Below, in pieces: positions 26,667-37,100 of a stretch of DNA of 58,573 nt. Where the stretch lies: assembly GCF_002259745.1 (NCBI RefSeq), contig NZ_MWWW01000017.1:1-58573 (forward strand), written 5' to 3'. The translations under genes and the position numbers were made by a program. The notes under the pieces are model-generated. The model saw only the letters and a program-made list of their open reading frames with translations, had not been told where the DNA came from and searched no databases. The stretch is from Bifidobacterium myosotis. Its GTDB lineage: Bacteria > Actinomycetota > Actinomycetes > Actinomycetales > Bifidobacteriaceae. How positions within the stretch are numbered: the first letter of the stretch is position 1; every line of letters starts with the position of its first letter.

Positions 26667-29600
26667 CTACTGGTCCCGGCTCTTGGCCCAGAGGGCGTAA
26701 AGGGTGCCGTTGCGGTCGATGGGGATGAGGCTCCTGCCGTTCTCGTCGAATCCGAAGGCGCTGCCTCCACTGAATGACGTGCCGCCAACGAAGGCGAGGG
26801 CGTCATTGCGCACAGTGGTCCAGCCTTGGAAGGTGTAGCCCGACCGAACCGGGTTGACCTTTGGTTTGGTGAGGTATTCGCCATCCGCGACCTGCTTCGG
26901 GTCCAATGCCTTGCCGGCATTGTCCGGCAGCGTGCCGCCATTGAGATCGAACGTGATCGTCCACTTCCGACCGGCCTTCACCCACTTGGCATACAGCGTG
27001 GTATCAGTCGTCACCGGCGTGGGGGTGCCGGCTCCTCCGGCAATGTCGTGCTCGCCGGTTGCACCACGTTCACCGGTTGCGCCGTCGCCGAGGGCATCTG
27101 CGCTCCCGCTCTTCGCCGACTCGGCGAATACGAACGGTTCGGTGAGATCGGCATCGACGTACCAGCCGTCGAATTCGTAGCCGTCACGGGTCGGTGCGGG
27201 CGTGGGCGCAGCGGCATAACCTCCGTCGTCCACCGTCTGCGCGGGTACAGCACCGGGTTCGGAACCGCTCGGCGCGCCCGCGTAGTTGAGGTCGAACGAG
27301 ACCGTCCATGTCTTGACCCACTGGGCGTACAGCGTCACGTCATCGGTAATCGGCGTGGAGGCGAAATCAAATAGTCCGGCGGACCCGTCCGCACTGGTGC
27401 TCCAGCCGCGCAGACGATAACCGTCGCGCGTGATTGCCGGCGCCGTAAGCGTGGTGCCGTGCTCCACATACGAGGTCGTATCGCCGTCGGCATTGCCTGA
27501 GCCATCGTTGCGGTGGAACGTCACCACATGCATGGTGGTGCCCTCCACCGACCACTTGGCATACAGCGTGAGATCGCCGGTCACGGCCGTGCCGAACATG
27601 TACGGCGTATTGCCGGGCTCGCCGGTCACGGAATCAACATCCGTCACCCATCCAACGAACGTGTATCCGACGCGGGTCGGCGAGATCGGTTTGTTCACGG
27701 CGCCGCCATATTCGACCGTCTGCGGGGCGACCGGCGAGCCTTCGGCGCCGGTGTCGAACGTCACGGTGAATCGTTTGACGCGCCACACCGCATGCAGCGT
27801 GAACGATTCGGTCACCGGAACGCTGCCCGGACCATCGCCAAGCACATAATCCGCTACCTCGCTGCCTTCCGTTCGGCTCCAGCCGAGGAAATCGTAGCCT
27901 TCCCGCTGCGGCACCTGACTATCGGCTATCGGCTGCACATAGCCGCCGGTCTCCACGGTCTGCGCGTCGACCTTCCAGTCGATGCCCGTATCGAATGCGA
28001 TGAGGTTCGCCTTCTCGTACTTGGCCCACAGCTTGAGTCGGCCGGTCACCGGAGTGCCTCCCTCGCCGAGCACGAAGTCATCCGCACCGGCTTCATCAGT
28101 GGTCCAGCCCTTGAAGATATACCCGTCGCGCTTCGGATTCTCGTTGTCGGTAAGTTCGCGCACGGTGCCGCCGACCATGACCGCCTGCGGGCTGACGTAC
28201 CAGTCCGTACGCGTCTCGAACGTCACGCCGACCACGGACGGACGATAGGTGTAAATGGTCGGGTCTCCGCTCACCAGCCAGATCTCGGCGACGCCCTCAT
28301 CCGTCTGACCGGCTTCAACCTGAATCGCGGATTCCGGAATCAAACGGTCGTTGCCGTCCGGGTCCTTGCCACTCCATGAGTCGCCTCCCCGACGCAGGAT
28401 GAACTCCGGGCTGCGGTTGCCCTTGGTCTCCTGATTGAGCGTATAGCGAGCGATCATGCCGTAATCGTCATGCTCGGTGAACTGTACCGGCGAACCGGTC
28501 TGCTCGTTGGACCAGGTCCACAGATCCCAACCCTTCCAGGAGTCGGTATCGTGGTCGTATTCCTGATAATTGCCGTCCGCACGCATGTAGTGGACGATGA
28601 CGTTGAGCCGTTTCGGGTTCTTCACATCGTTTGGCTGCGGCACGGATGACGGATGACGCGATTCGGAGGAGGAATCGTATGCGGCACCGTTCGCGCCGTC
28701 GCCGCCGTCCACCCACGATTCGATGGAACCGCGCACCTTGGCCGTCACACTGCCGGAAGTCCGGTCGATCACGGCGGCGGAGTACGTGGCGTTCGTGCCG
28801 TCCACGGCCGGGGCTGCGGCGTCGGCCGAACCGACGATGCGGTAATTGACCGCGGTGAAATCACCGGGCAGGCTTGTGGTCATGCGCTTGCCGTCACTAT
28901 CCATGACGGAGTCGAACGGATGGTACGTCGCCTGAAGCACGGCGCCGGACGCATCGGCGCCCCACACCACGACGCCGGTGGCAGCGTTCTGTGCATCGCT
29001 CACGGCCTTGAAGTGCACGGTGAATCGTGTCTGCACGGAGGCCTCGCACGCGAACGGCACTCCAATCGTCTCGTCGTGGTTCTGAACTGCGGTGATGGCC
29101 GTGCCGACCGCATTCTCGTACGGCTTGCCGCCGCCGTCGGTCGAGTAGCCGTCGCGGTAATCCCAGAGCGCGGCCTCGCCACCCGCCGCATCATTGGTGA
29201 AACGATACCGCAGGCGATGCGCGGTGACCTTGTCCAGCGTGATCACGTACCAGCCGTCGGCGGCCGCGCAGGACGCACCGATGCCGCCCGAACCGGAACC
29301 CGCACCGGATTGGGAGACATCGGCGGCCTTGGTCATCCTCACCGGCGTACCGTTGAGCAGATTGTCGCCGGAGGCGTACTGGATGTACACGTCGTCGCCC
29401 CAGTCGGCGCTTGGCTTGTAGTAGATGGTGGCCGAATCATCGCCAATACGGTCGGTGTCCACCTCATCGTCGTATCCCGAATCGGCACCCTCGTACCCCT
29501 CTCCCCAAGTCTGCGGGGTCATGCCCTGATAGATCGCCACAGCCGAACGTTTGCCCAGCGTCACGCTGAACTTGCCGTCCTTGACGGTCACGGGCGTGCA

Positions 29601-31193
29601 GGTCTTGCCGGAGGATGAGTACACGTCGCAGTACGTACCGTCGGGCAGGCTGGTCGCGTAGGTGTTCTTGTGTTCCTGCAACGTGTTGTTGATGGCGACG
29701 AATCCCACGTCCTTACCAGCCGAATTCTGGCGGGCGAAACCGATATTGTTGGTGCTGACGTCCTGCCAGTTGCCCACGGTGGTACCGGCCACCGCATTGC
29801 GGAAGCCGATCATGCCTCGCACGGACGTCCATCGCTGCTCGCACAGCCACTGTCCTTGCACACGGGTGCCGCTGGTCTTGCACACGGCATCGAAATCCAC
29901 ATCCGCCACGCTGGTGTCGGTGGTGCCGTTCGGACCGGCGTCACTGTTGTCGGCCGTGTAATAGTAGTCGGACATGATCTTCGGCGAGCCGTAATCGTAG
30001 GCGAGCATGAACGCGGTCGCGAGCTCGTATTTAGAACCGGAATCGACCGTTAGCGTCTCGGAACCGCGCGCGGTGTCCCAGTTCGAGACGAACACCGTGG
30101 CCTTGTCGCTTGGCAGCAGGCCATCGTCGATACTCTTCAGATTGCTGATGTCGCCATTGAAATACTGGCGAAGCTGATAGGCGTACGAGAATTCGGTGAC
30201 GTCGCCATTGGCGGTGTACCGTTTCGGGGCGAGCAGGTCGGATTCGCCTTGGTGGTAGATGACCTCCTGCTGGAAGGGGATGTCCGCGGCGGCGACGCCG
30301 ATCTTGGCGGCCAGCTTGGCCTTGATGGCCTTCAGATCACTCGCGTTGATGTGCTTGGCCGAGTCGATGCGGAATCCTCGCACGCCAAGATTCCACAATC
30401 TGGCGAGGTAGTCGGCCTGGATGGTCTGCACACGGCTGGAACCGGTGTTGATGTCCCACATGGTGGAAAGCCGGCATTCCTGCACCTCGTCGGCATTGGT
30501 GTAGTCGGCGATGTTGGTCCGGCAGGAGTGGAAATCGCCGGACGCAAGGCCGTACTGGTGGTTGTTGCCGCTTTCCTCGTATTGGTAGATGCCGATGCCC
30601 GGATAGCGGCCGTAGGTGCCGTTGTAGGCGGTGCCGGCCACGCCGAACTGGTCGTCCACCCATGAGACGTCATGGCCGGAAGTGTGGTTGAGGACCACGT
30701 CGGCGATAATCTGCACGCCGGCCGCCTTGCAGGTTTCGATCATGGATTTGAGCTCGGATTCCGTACCAAACCGCGAGTTGAGCGAGTAGCTGATGGGCTG
30801 GTAGACGGTCCACCATTGGGTGCCCTGCACTGACTCCTCGGGCGGGGAGATCTGCACATAGCCCACGCCTTCCGGCCCGTAGGTGGTGGTGCATTCCTTG
30901 GCGATGGTGTTCCACGATTGCTGGAACGCCACGACCGTAACGTCGCGGCTGGAAGCGTCGGCGGATGCCGCGGTGGGTTTGGAGGCCGCGGCGTTCGACT
31001 CGTCGGCAACCGCTGCGCTGGTCACCACCGCGCCGCCGAGCATCACGGACGCCCCCAGCACTATTGCGCACAGTTTCGAGACGCCTCTCCGGAAGGATCG
31101 CGCCATAGTCGCCTTGCCGCGCTTGGACAGGTGAGCCGGCTTCCCGGCGGACCGCAAAGCGCTCGGACCGCGCAGCGTAGTATTCCGAGTCAT
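26667..31193 (-). CDS. Secreted GH13 alpha-amylase with starch-binding and InlB-type repeat domains
   Basis: Extracellular starch-degrading enzyme, 1508 residues. A long basic leader is followed by a signal hydrophobic segment (CAIVLGASVMLGGAVVTSAA, about 42-61). Catalytic domain about 75-570: nucleophile Asp277 in GFRIDSAKH, acid/base Glu310 in PFQQEVIYH, third Asp373 in SNWDTARG. Next come a CBM25/26-like segment (about 585-690), a pullulanase-type CBM41/PUD-like domain (about 859-985, RLNVIVHYMRADGNYQEYD) and six InlB B-type (Flg_new) repeats with GYxFxGW cores. No LPXTG motif or terminal span is seen. ATG 31193 overlaps the adhesin stop by four bases and has AAGGGAG, so the two genes are translationally coupled. 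Confidence 0.88.
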   Translation of the reverse strand: MTRNTTLRGPSALRSAGKPAHLSKRGKATMARSFRRGVSKLCAIVLGASVMLGGAVVTSAAVADESNAAASKPTAASADASSRDVTVVAFQQSWNTIAKECTTTYGPEGVGYVQISPPEESVQGTQWWTVYQPISYSLNSRFGTESELKSMIETCKAAGVQIIADVVLNHTSGHDVSWVDDQFGVAGTAYNGTYGRYPGIGIYQYEESGNNHQYGLASGDFHSCRTNIADYTNADEVQECRLSTMWDINTGSSRVQTIQADYLARLWNLGVRGFRIDSAKHINASDLKAIKAKLAAKIGVAAADIPFQQEVIYHQGESDLLAPKRYTANGDVTEFSYAYQLRQYFNGDISNLKSIDDGLLPSDKATVFVSNWDTARGSETLTVDSGSKYELATAFMLAYDYGSPKIMSDYYYTADNSDAGPNGTTDTSVADVDFDAVCKTSGTRVQGQWLCEQRWTSVRGMIGFRNAVAGTTVGNWQDVSTNNIGFARQNSAGKDVGFVAINNTLQEHKNTYATSLPDGTYCDVYSSSGKTCTPVTVKDGKFSVTLGKRSAVAIYQGMTPQTWGEGYEGADSGYDDEVDTDRIGDDSATIYYKPSADWGDDVYIQYASGDNLLNGTPVRMTKAADVSQSGAGSGSGGIGASCAAADGWYVITLDKVTAHRLRYRFTNDAAGGEAALWDYRDGYSTDGGGKPYENAVGTAITAVQNHDETIGVPFACEASVQTRFTVHFKAVSDAQNAATGVVVWGADASGAVLQATYHPFDSVMDSDGKRMTTSLPGDFTAVNYRIVGSADAAAPAVDGTNATYSAAVIDRTSGSVTAKVRGSIESWVDGGDGANGAAYDSSSESRHPSSVPQPNDVKNPKRLNVIVHYMRADGNYQEYDHDTDSWKGWDLWTWSNEQTGSPVQFTEHDDYGMIARYTLNQETKGNRSPEFILRRGGDSWSGKDPDGNDRLIPESAIQVEAGQTDEGVAEIWLVSGDPTIYTYRPSVVGVTFETRTDWYVSPQAVMVGGTVRELTDNENPKRDGYIFKGWTTDEAGADDFVLGEGGTPVTGRLKLWAKYEKANLIAFDTGIDWKVDAQTVETGGYVQPIADSQVPQREGYDFLGWSRTEGSEVADYVLGDGPGSVPVTESFTLHAVWRVKRFTVTFDTGAEGSPVAPQTVEYGGAVNKPISPTRVGYTFVGWVTDVDSVTGEPGNTPYMFGTAVTGDLTLYAKWSVEGTTMHVVTFHRNDGSGNADGDTTSYVEHGTTLTAPAITRDGYRLRGWSTSADGSAGLFDFASTPITDDVTLYAQWVKTWTVSFDLNYAGAPSGSEPGAVPAQTVDDGGYAAAPTPAPTRDGYEFDGWYVDADLTEPFVFAESAKSGSADALGDGATGERGATGEHDIAGGAGTPTPVTTDTTLYAKWVKAGRKWTITFDLNGGTLPDNAGKALDPKQVADGEYLTKPKVNPVRSGYTFQGWTTVRNDALAFVGGTSFSGGSAFGFDENGRSLIPIDRNGTLYALWAKSRDQ

Positions 31194-34100
31194 CGGAGAT
31201 CTCCCTTCTTGGCGCGCTTGCCATTGGCACGCGCGGCGGTGATGCGGTTGGCGAAGAACGCACCGGACAGCGCGACGAGCGTCAGGCCGAGCAGCGTGAG
31301 GCGTGCGGTGCCCTCACCGCCGGTTTCCGGCAGAATCGGCAGGCTGGTGTTGGTAATCGTGTATCCCTTGGTCTGGTCGCCGGTGATGATCGGCGGGTAG
31401 TAGCCATCGAGGGTTCCCGGCGAGTACGTACCGTCGCCGTTCGGGACCACTTCGCGCACCTCGTAGGTCTTGTGTGTGCTCAGTTCGGTGAACGTATACG
31501 ACCAGCTGTTGCCCTCGTTCAGTTCGACAGGCTTGCCGACTGCGGTCAGGTTTTGCAAGGTCGCCGGTTGCGACTGGTCGATGACCGTGGTGTCGCGGAG
31601 GTCCGCGAGCGCCGTGTCCGAGGTGTCCGGGGTCGTCTTCTCGTAGAGCTGGACCCAAATCGACGTCGGACGGGTGTTGTTCCCGTTATCGTTGTCCTCC
31701 CAGTTCTTGCGCACGTTCAGGTCGGTCTTGTCCGGCACGTTGCGGTTGGACAGCGTGAACCGATAGTCGTCCACGCCGGTGCTCTTGGCGGAACCGGCAG
31801 CATCGGAGGTGCTGCCGCTCTCGCCGGATTCGCCACTCTGCTGGTCATACTTCGTGTCGTCGGCGAAGGTGGCCGTGTAGTCATCCACCGCCTCCTCGGT
31901 CACGGAGTAGCGCAGCAGCTTGCCGTTGCGATACTTGGGCAGGTTCGTGAACGTGTAGGTCCATGTGTCGCCGGTTGCGGCAGTCTGTGCGTCGATGTCC
32001 GACTCCGATTCGGAGGTGCTGGGCTCGTCGGCGCCGGTCTTACCCGTATGGCTATCGGACTCGGTGGTTCCCGATTCGGCAGAGCCGGATTCGGGGCGGG
32101 GCGAGCTGGTGTCGCCGATGTCGGAACCGGAATCGCCCGCACTGGGCTCCTGTACCTTGTCTTTGGAGGTGAGCACCATGCAGCTGACGCCCCAAATCTC
32201 CTTATTTGATTCCTTGCACTTGTCGCCCTGCGGCTCGGGCCAACCGTTGGAGTTGTCCCACAGGCTGGTGAGCAGCCAGACGGTCACTGCATCCGGCCGC
32301 TGGCCGTTGAAGTCCTGCGCGTCGTCCCACACCTTGTTCACGGTGACGGCCACGGTCTCCGGCGCATGCGTATTGGTGATCGCATACTTATCGTTCTGGC
32401 CGTTTTCGCCCTTGGTGTACGTGAACGTCACGTTGCAGGCATCGGCGTCCGAAGACGTGCATTTGAGCTCGTCGTCAAACCCGTTGTACCCCGCCACAGG
32501 CGTTTCGGTCACGGAATACGTATACGGCTTGCCATACGGGTTCTTCTCGGGCAGATTCTCCAGCGTCCACTTCCACTCGCCCTGTTCGTTCGGCTTGAGT
32601 GTGGTGACGATCATCGTTTCGGAATACTGTTCGTAATCCTCCGAACCGTTGCTACCGTCGCTCTTCGGGCGCTCCGAAGTGCCGGTCACGGTCACCTGAA
32701 TAGCCTCCGGGCGCAGACCATCCTGGTTGTCGTGATCATCCCAGTTCTTGACCAAATCGAGGTTCACCGCGTCGGGCTGGTGGATGTTGTACAGCGTGAA
32801 CTCGTAGCCGTTCGCGGTCGGTTTCCTGACGATGGAGGCGTGGTATTCATCCTTGTTGTCGCCGGTGAGCACCTCGCTCACGGTGTATGTGATGTCGTTG
32901 CCTTCCTCGTCCTTCTTGTTCAGTCCGGTCCAGTCGTGCGACCAGTTGTTGTCCGCGTTGAGCTCGACGTGATAGCTCACGTCGTCCGTGTCTTCCATCT
33001 CCTTGCCGTTCGCGTACAGCACGGCGGTCACGGTCACGCCGTCACGCAACTTGTCGCTGTCGTCATTGTCCTCCCAGCGTTTGGTCACGGATACGGCCGT
33101 GTACGACTTGGCCGCGTCCTCCACGCGCACCAGATTGCCGCCGGCCGCCACGTCGCCGATCGTCACCCTGCCGTCGCGCACGGTGAACGTAATCGGCTTG
33201 GCGGCCACGTCATAGCCGACCGGCGCGGCGGTTTCGGTGAGCGTGTACGTGCCGTTGGGCAGCTGGAACGTTCTCGGGCCCTCTGCGGACGAGGTCCAGC
33301 GCAACGTCTTGCCGTTGTCGCCCACGGTCACACCGTCGAGTCCGGTGAAGACATCATCGTCGAACGGCGTTTCGTCGCCCTCGAATGTGGTCCCGGTGAG
33401 CTCGAACGTCGCGCCTGCGAGCTCGGCCACACCGGCCACAGCCGTCTTGGAGACGGTCACGTTGGTGGTGTTGAGTTCGTCGGTCATGACCACCGTGTTG
33501 TTCTTGGCCGTGCCGCCGCCGACCGTCACCGTGCCGTCGAGGTTCACGGTGAACGTGATGTCGCTCGCCGGCCGGTATCCCGATGGCGCTTCGCTTTCGT
33601 GCAGCGTGTACGTGCCGGGGGCGAGTGTGACGACTCGAGCGGTACCGGTGGACGTCCATTCAATCGGGTTGATGACCTCGCCCGCCAGCGTGGTGCCGGT
33701 GATGAGGAGCTTGGCACCGGCGATCTCGCCCACACCGCCGGTGAGGCTCACCTTGGAGACGGTGACATTGGTCGGCTTATACATGTCGGTCATGACGATT
33801 ACGTTGCCATCTGCGGCGTTGCCGCCGATCTTCACGACGAGCGACTGGTCGGCCTGACGTTCCACGGTGAAATCAATCGGGTCGGCGACGAGGTAGCCGT
33901 TCGGCGCGCTGGTTTCGGAGAGGGTGTACGAGCCTGGCTTGAGTTCCGCTTCGTAGGACGTGCCGGCCTTGCTGGTCCACGACTTGGAGACCTTCTTGCC
34001 GTTCTCGTCCGTACCGGTGATTTCCATCTTGGCTCCGGCGATTTCCGTGCCGCCGAGGTCACGCTTGGACACGCGGATCTTCGCGTCGGTCGGGTAATGC

Positions 34101-37100
34101 GTATTGGTGATGGTGATGCCGCCTGCGCTGGTGGCGCTGCCGGCGACAGTCACGGTGTAGCCCTTCGGCGCACCGGTTTCCTGCACGGTGTACGTGATCA
34201 GACCGCCGTTCTCGTACTTCGGCAGATCGGCGAACGTGCCTTGCCAGTTGTTCTCGGCGTTCAGCGTGAGCGTTTTGCCATCCACGGCCTTGCCGTTGGC
34301 GACCAGCTGCACGGTGATGCTCTCCGGGCGTAGCTTGTCGGCGTCGCTCGCGTCATTCCAGACTTTGGTGACGGGCACGCTGACGGTTTCCGGCGTGTAT
34401 GTGTTGGTGAACGTGGTGGTTGGCACGACGTCGCTTCCGGTGGACTCGCGCGAAGTGGTCGTATACCCGTCCTGATTCGCATTCTTTTCGGTGACCTTAT
34501 ATGTCACCGCTGTGCCGCCTTCACGCACCGGCAGATCGGTCCATTCGACCACGGCCTGAGATTCAGGCGTGCTTTCGTTCAGCACCTTGTCCTGTCCGGC
34601 GACGACGGTCCACTTCTTGCCGCCGTCCAGCGATTTGTTGAGCTGGAATGTGACCGGCTTGCGTTTGCCGTCGCGATTGTTATCGTCATCCCAGACCTTG
34701 CGAGCGCGGATCGACGTGACGTTCGACCGGTCAATCATCGTAACCTGGCCGACGTTGCCGGTATCGCGCACGTCGACGCCGTTGACCAGCACCGCACCCT
34801 TGTTGGTGACGACGATAGTGATCGGGTCGGCGGTTTGGTACCCCTCCGGCGTCGTGGTTTCGGTGAGCGTATACGTGCCGGGTGTGAGGTTCTCGACCTT
34901 GTGTTTAGCACCGGTGTCACCGGCGTCGTCCGTCGTCCACTCCCGTTTGAAGGTCGCGTCGCCATCCTTGGTGAGGGTCAGCGTAGCGCCGGGGACATGG
35001 CTACCGCGTTCGTCCGTTTTGGCGAATTCGATGGAGGCCGTGATTGCACTCGCATTGCTTACCGACCACAGGTAGGTCTGCAACGTGGTGGAATTATCGC
35101 CTTCGCCTACGGCAGCCACGGTCAGCGGGGAGCCATCCACGGTCTTGCCTTGGTAGAACGCGGCATTATGTCCCTGCGGCTCACCGCCCGGGAACACGAT
35201 ATACAGCGGGATGGCGGCGGCGGTATAGCCTTCCGGCGCCTTGGTCTCGGTGACCCGGTAGATCGCATCCGCGCGCAAACCAACCACCGGCGTGTAACCG
35301 CTGGTGCCGGACTGCAGACTTTCGCTCACGGTCTCCGGGGTACCGCTCGACGTCCACTCATCGCCGTTTGTTGACATGTCCACGTTCAGCCGCTCAACCT
35401 TGAATCGTGCGCCATTCAACGGTTTGGTGGTATCCCCGTCGGCGTACTTGTAGATCTGCAGTGAGTGCAGACTGGAGCTGATGCCACCCTGCGCCTCAAT
35501 CACCTTGCCGGTTTGCGTGGTGGTCGAAGTGCCGCCGTTCTCGCCGTAGCCGGACAGCACAATCGTGTTGGTGCCGAGGGAGCCGAAGTCCTCCCCTGGC
35601 TTGAGCTGCACGGACGCCTTGTACGTGATCGTCATCGCGCGCGCGTCGGGCACGGTGAACGTAATCGTTTTCTTCGCCGGATCGTACGCGTATGTCGCGC
35701 CCTCCACTTCAGCCTTCGTACGCGAGTCGGCGATAGTCACGCTGTCCATGCGCAAGTCGAGCGCCGCGCCAAGCGTATCGGTCAACGTCAGCGACTTGCC
35801 GTCGTTCAGTGTACTGCCGCCGGGGTTCACGGTCACGGTGTAATTGATGTACGGTGCGGTGTTCTTGTCGTACGTGCCTTGTTTCGATACGAGATTGTTC
35901 GGCTTGACCCAGATATCGGCATTGTCCGGCAACTGGGCTTCTCCATCGATGTGGATGACGGCCTTGTTGGTGTACTGTTTGACGCCGCCGTTGAGCGCGT
36001 CGGCGATGTTCGAGAACGTGGTGTCGTACTCGATGAACAGCGAGCCGCTCTGCGCTTTGGCGAATGCTGGGCTGCCTTTGGCGATGACGAAGGTGAGCGT
36101 GTGGTCGCCGTTGTCGGTCACGGTCACGCCGCTGTAGGTGTTGTCCTTTGAGTCCTTGGCCACCATGGAGCCGGGAATGTACTTGTGGTCGCCGAAGGTT
36201 TGCCAGTTGACGGTCTCCCCATGCGACAGCGTGTCGGTGATGGTCACGGATTGCGCGTTCTCGGGAATATCGTGTACCTTGAGCCGCCAACGCATGGTGT
36301 TGCGGCTTAGCGGCGTCCCGTTGCCGTCGTCCTGATACGACTGGTTGGCGGACTTGTCGAGATTGTCCACCACCGGCTTGTGGGTGGCGGTGTCTTCCTT
36401 GTTCACGAATCGGACCGTATTGGCGAACGTACTGCCGGCGGGCGCGGAGTCAAGCACCGTGGAAGTGTACGAGATGTACAGTTTGGTGTCTTTGCTGATG
36501 GCGTCGTTAAACGTGATCGTGAACGATTTGCGATCCGCGGCAACTGTTTTGGTAATACTGCCGGCGTATTCCTTGGTGAGCTTGCTATCCGTGTAGATCC
36601 TGATTGTGTCCGCGTCCGGGTCAAGCACCTGCCAATCGGGCCGCGTGTACCCATCCGGATGGGTTTTGCCGTCGTCGTCGACCGTGTCGGTCAGCACTTT
36701 GCCGGCGGGCAGATCGTCCTTGGCCCTGAACGTGGTCAGCCATTTGAGCGTCTTGGTCTCGTTTGCGTCGCCGACATACTTTTTGTCGAGGTCCACGGCG
36801 TCCTTGCCGATCGTCACCGTGCCGCTGCCGGGTAGCTGCCCGCTGCCATCGCCGGGCGTCACCGTCACATTGTTCTTGTATGTGATCTTGTCGCCGCTGC
36901 CGCTCTCGGGCAGTTTTTCGACTTCGGTGGAATACTTGATCTCGTACCTGCGGTATGGCTTGCCGTTGTCGTCCGGCAGCTTGGCCGTACCGTTCACCAG
37001 ATCAGCCCAGTCCAGCGTGGTCTCATGCGTTTGCCAGTTCCTGTCGGTGTACGTGACCTTTACCGCGCCGGTCGGAGCCTTGAGGTTATCGCCAAGCGAG

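Noticed and set aside
26667..31193. Sortase signal at the amylase C-terminus
   Set aside because: The last residues (LYALWAKSRDQ) contain no LPXTG, span or basic tail.
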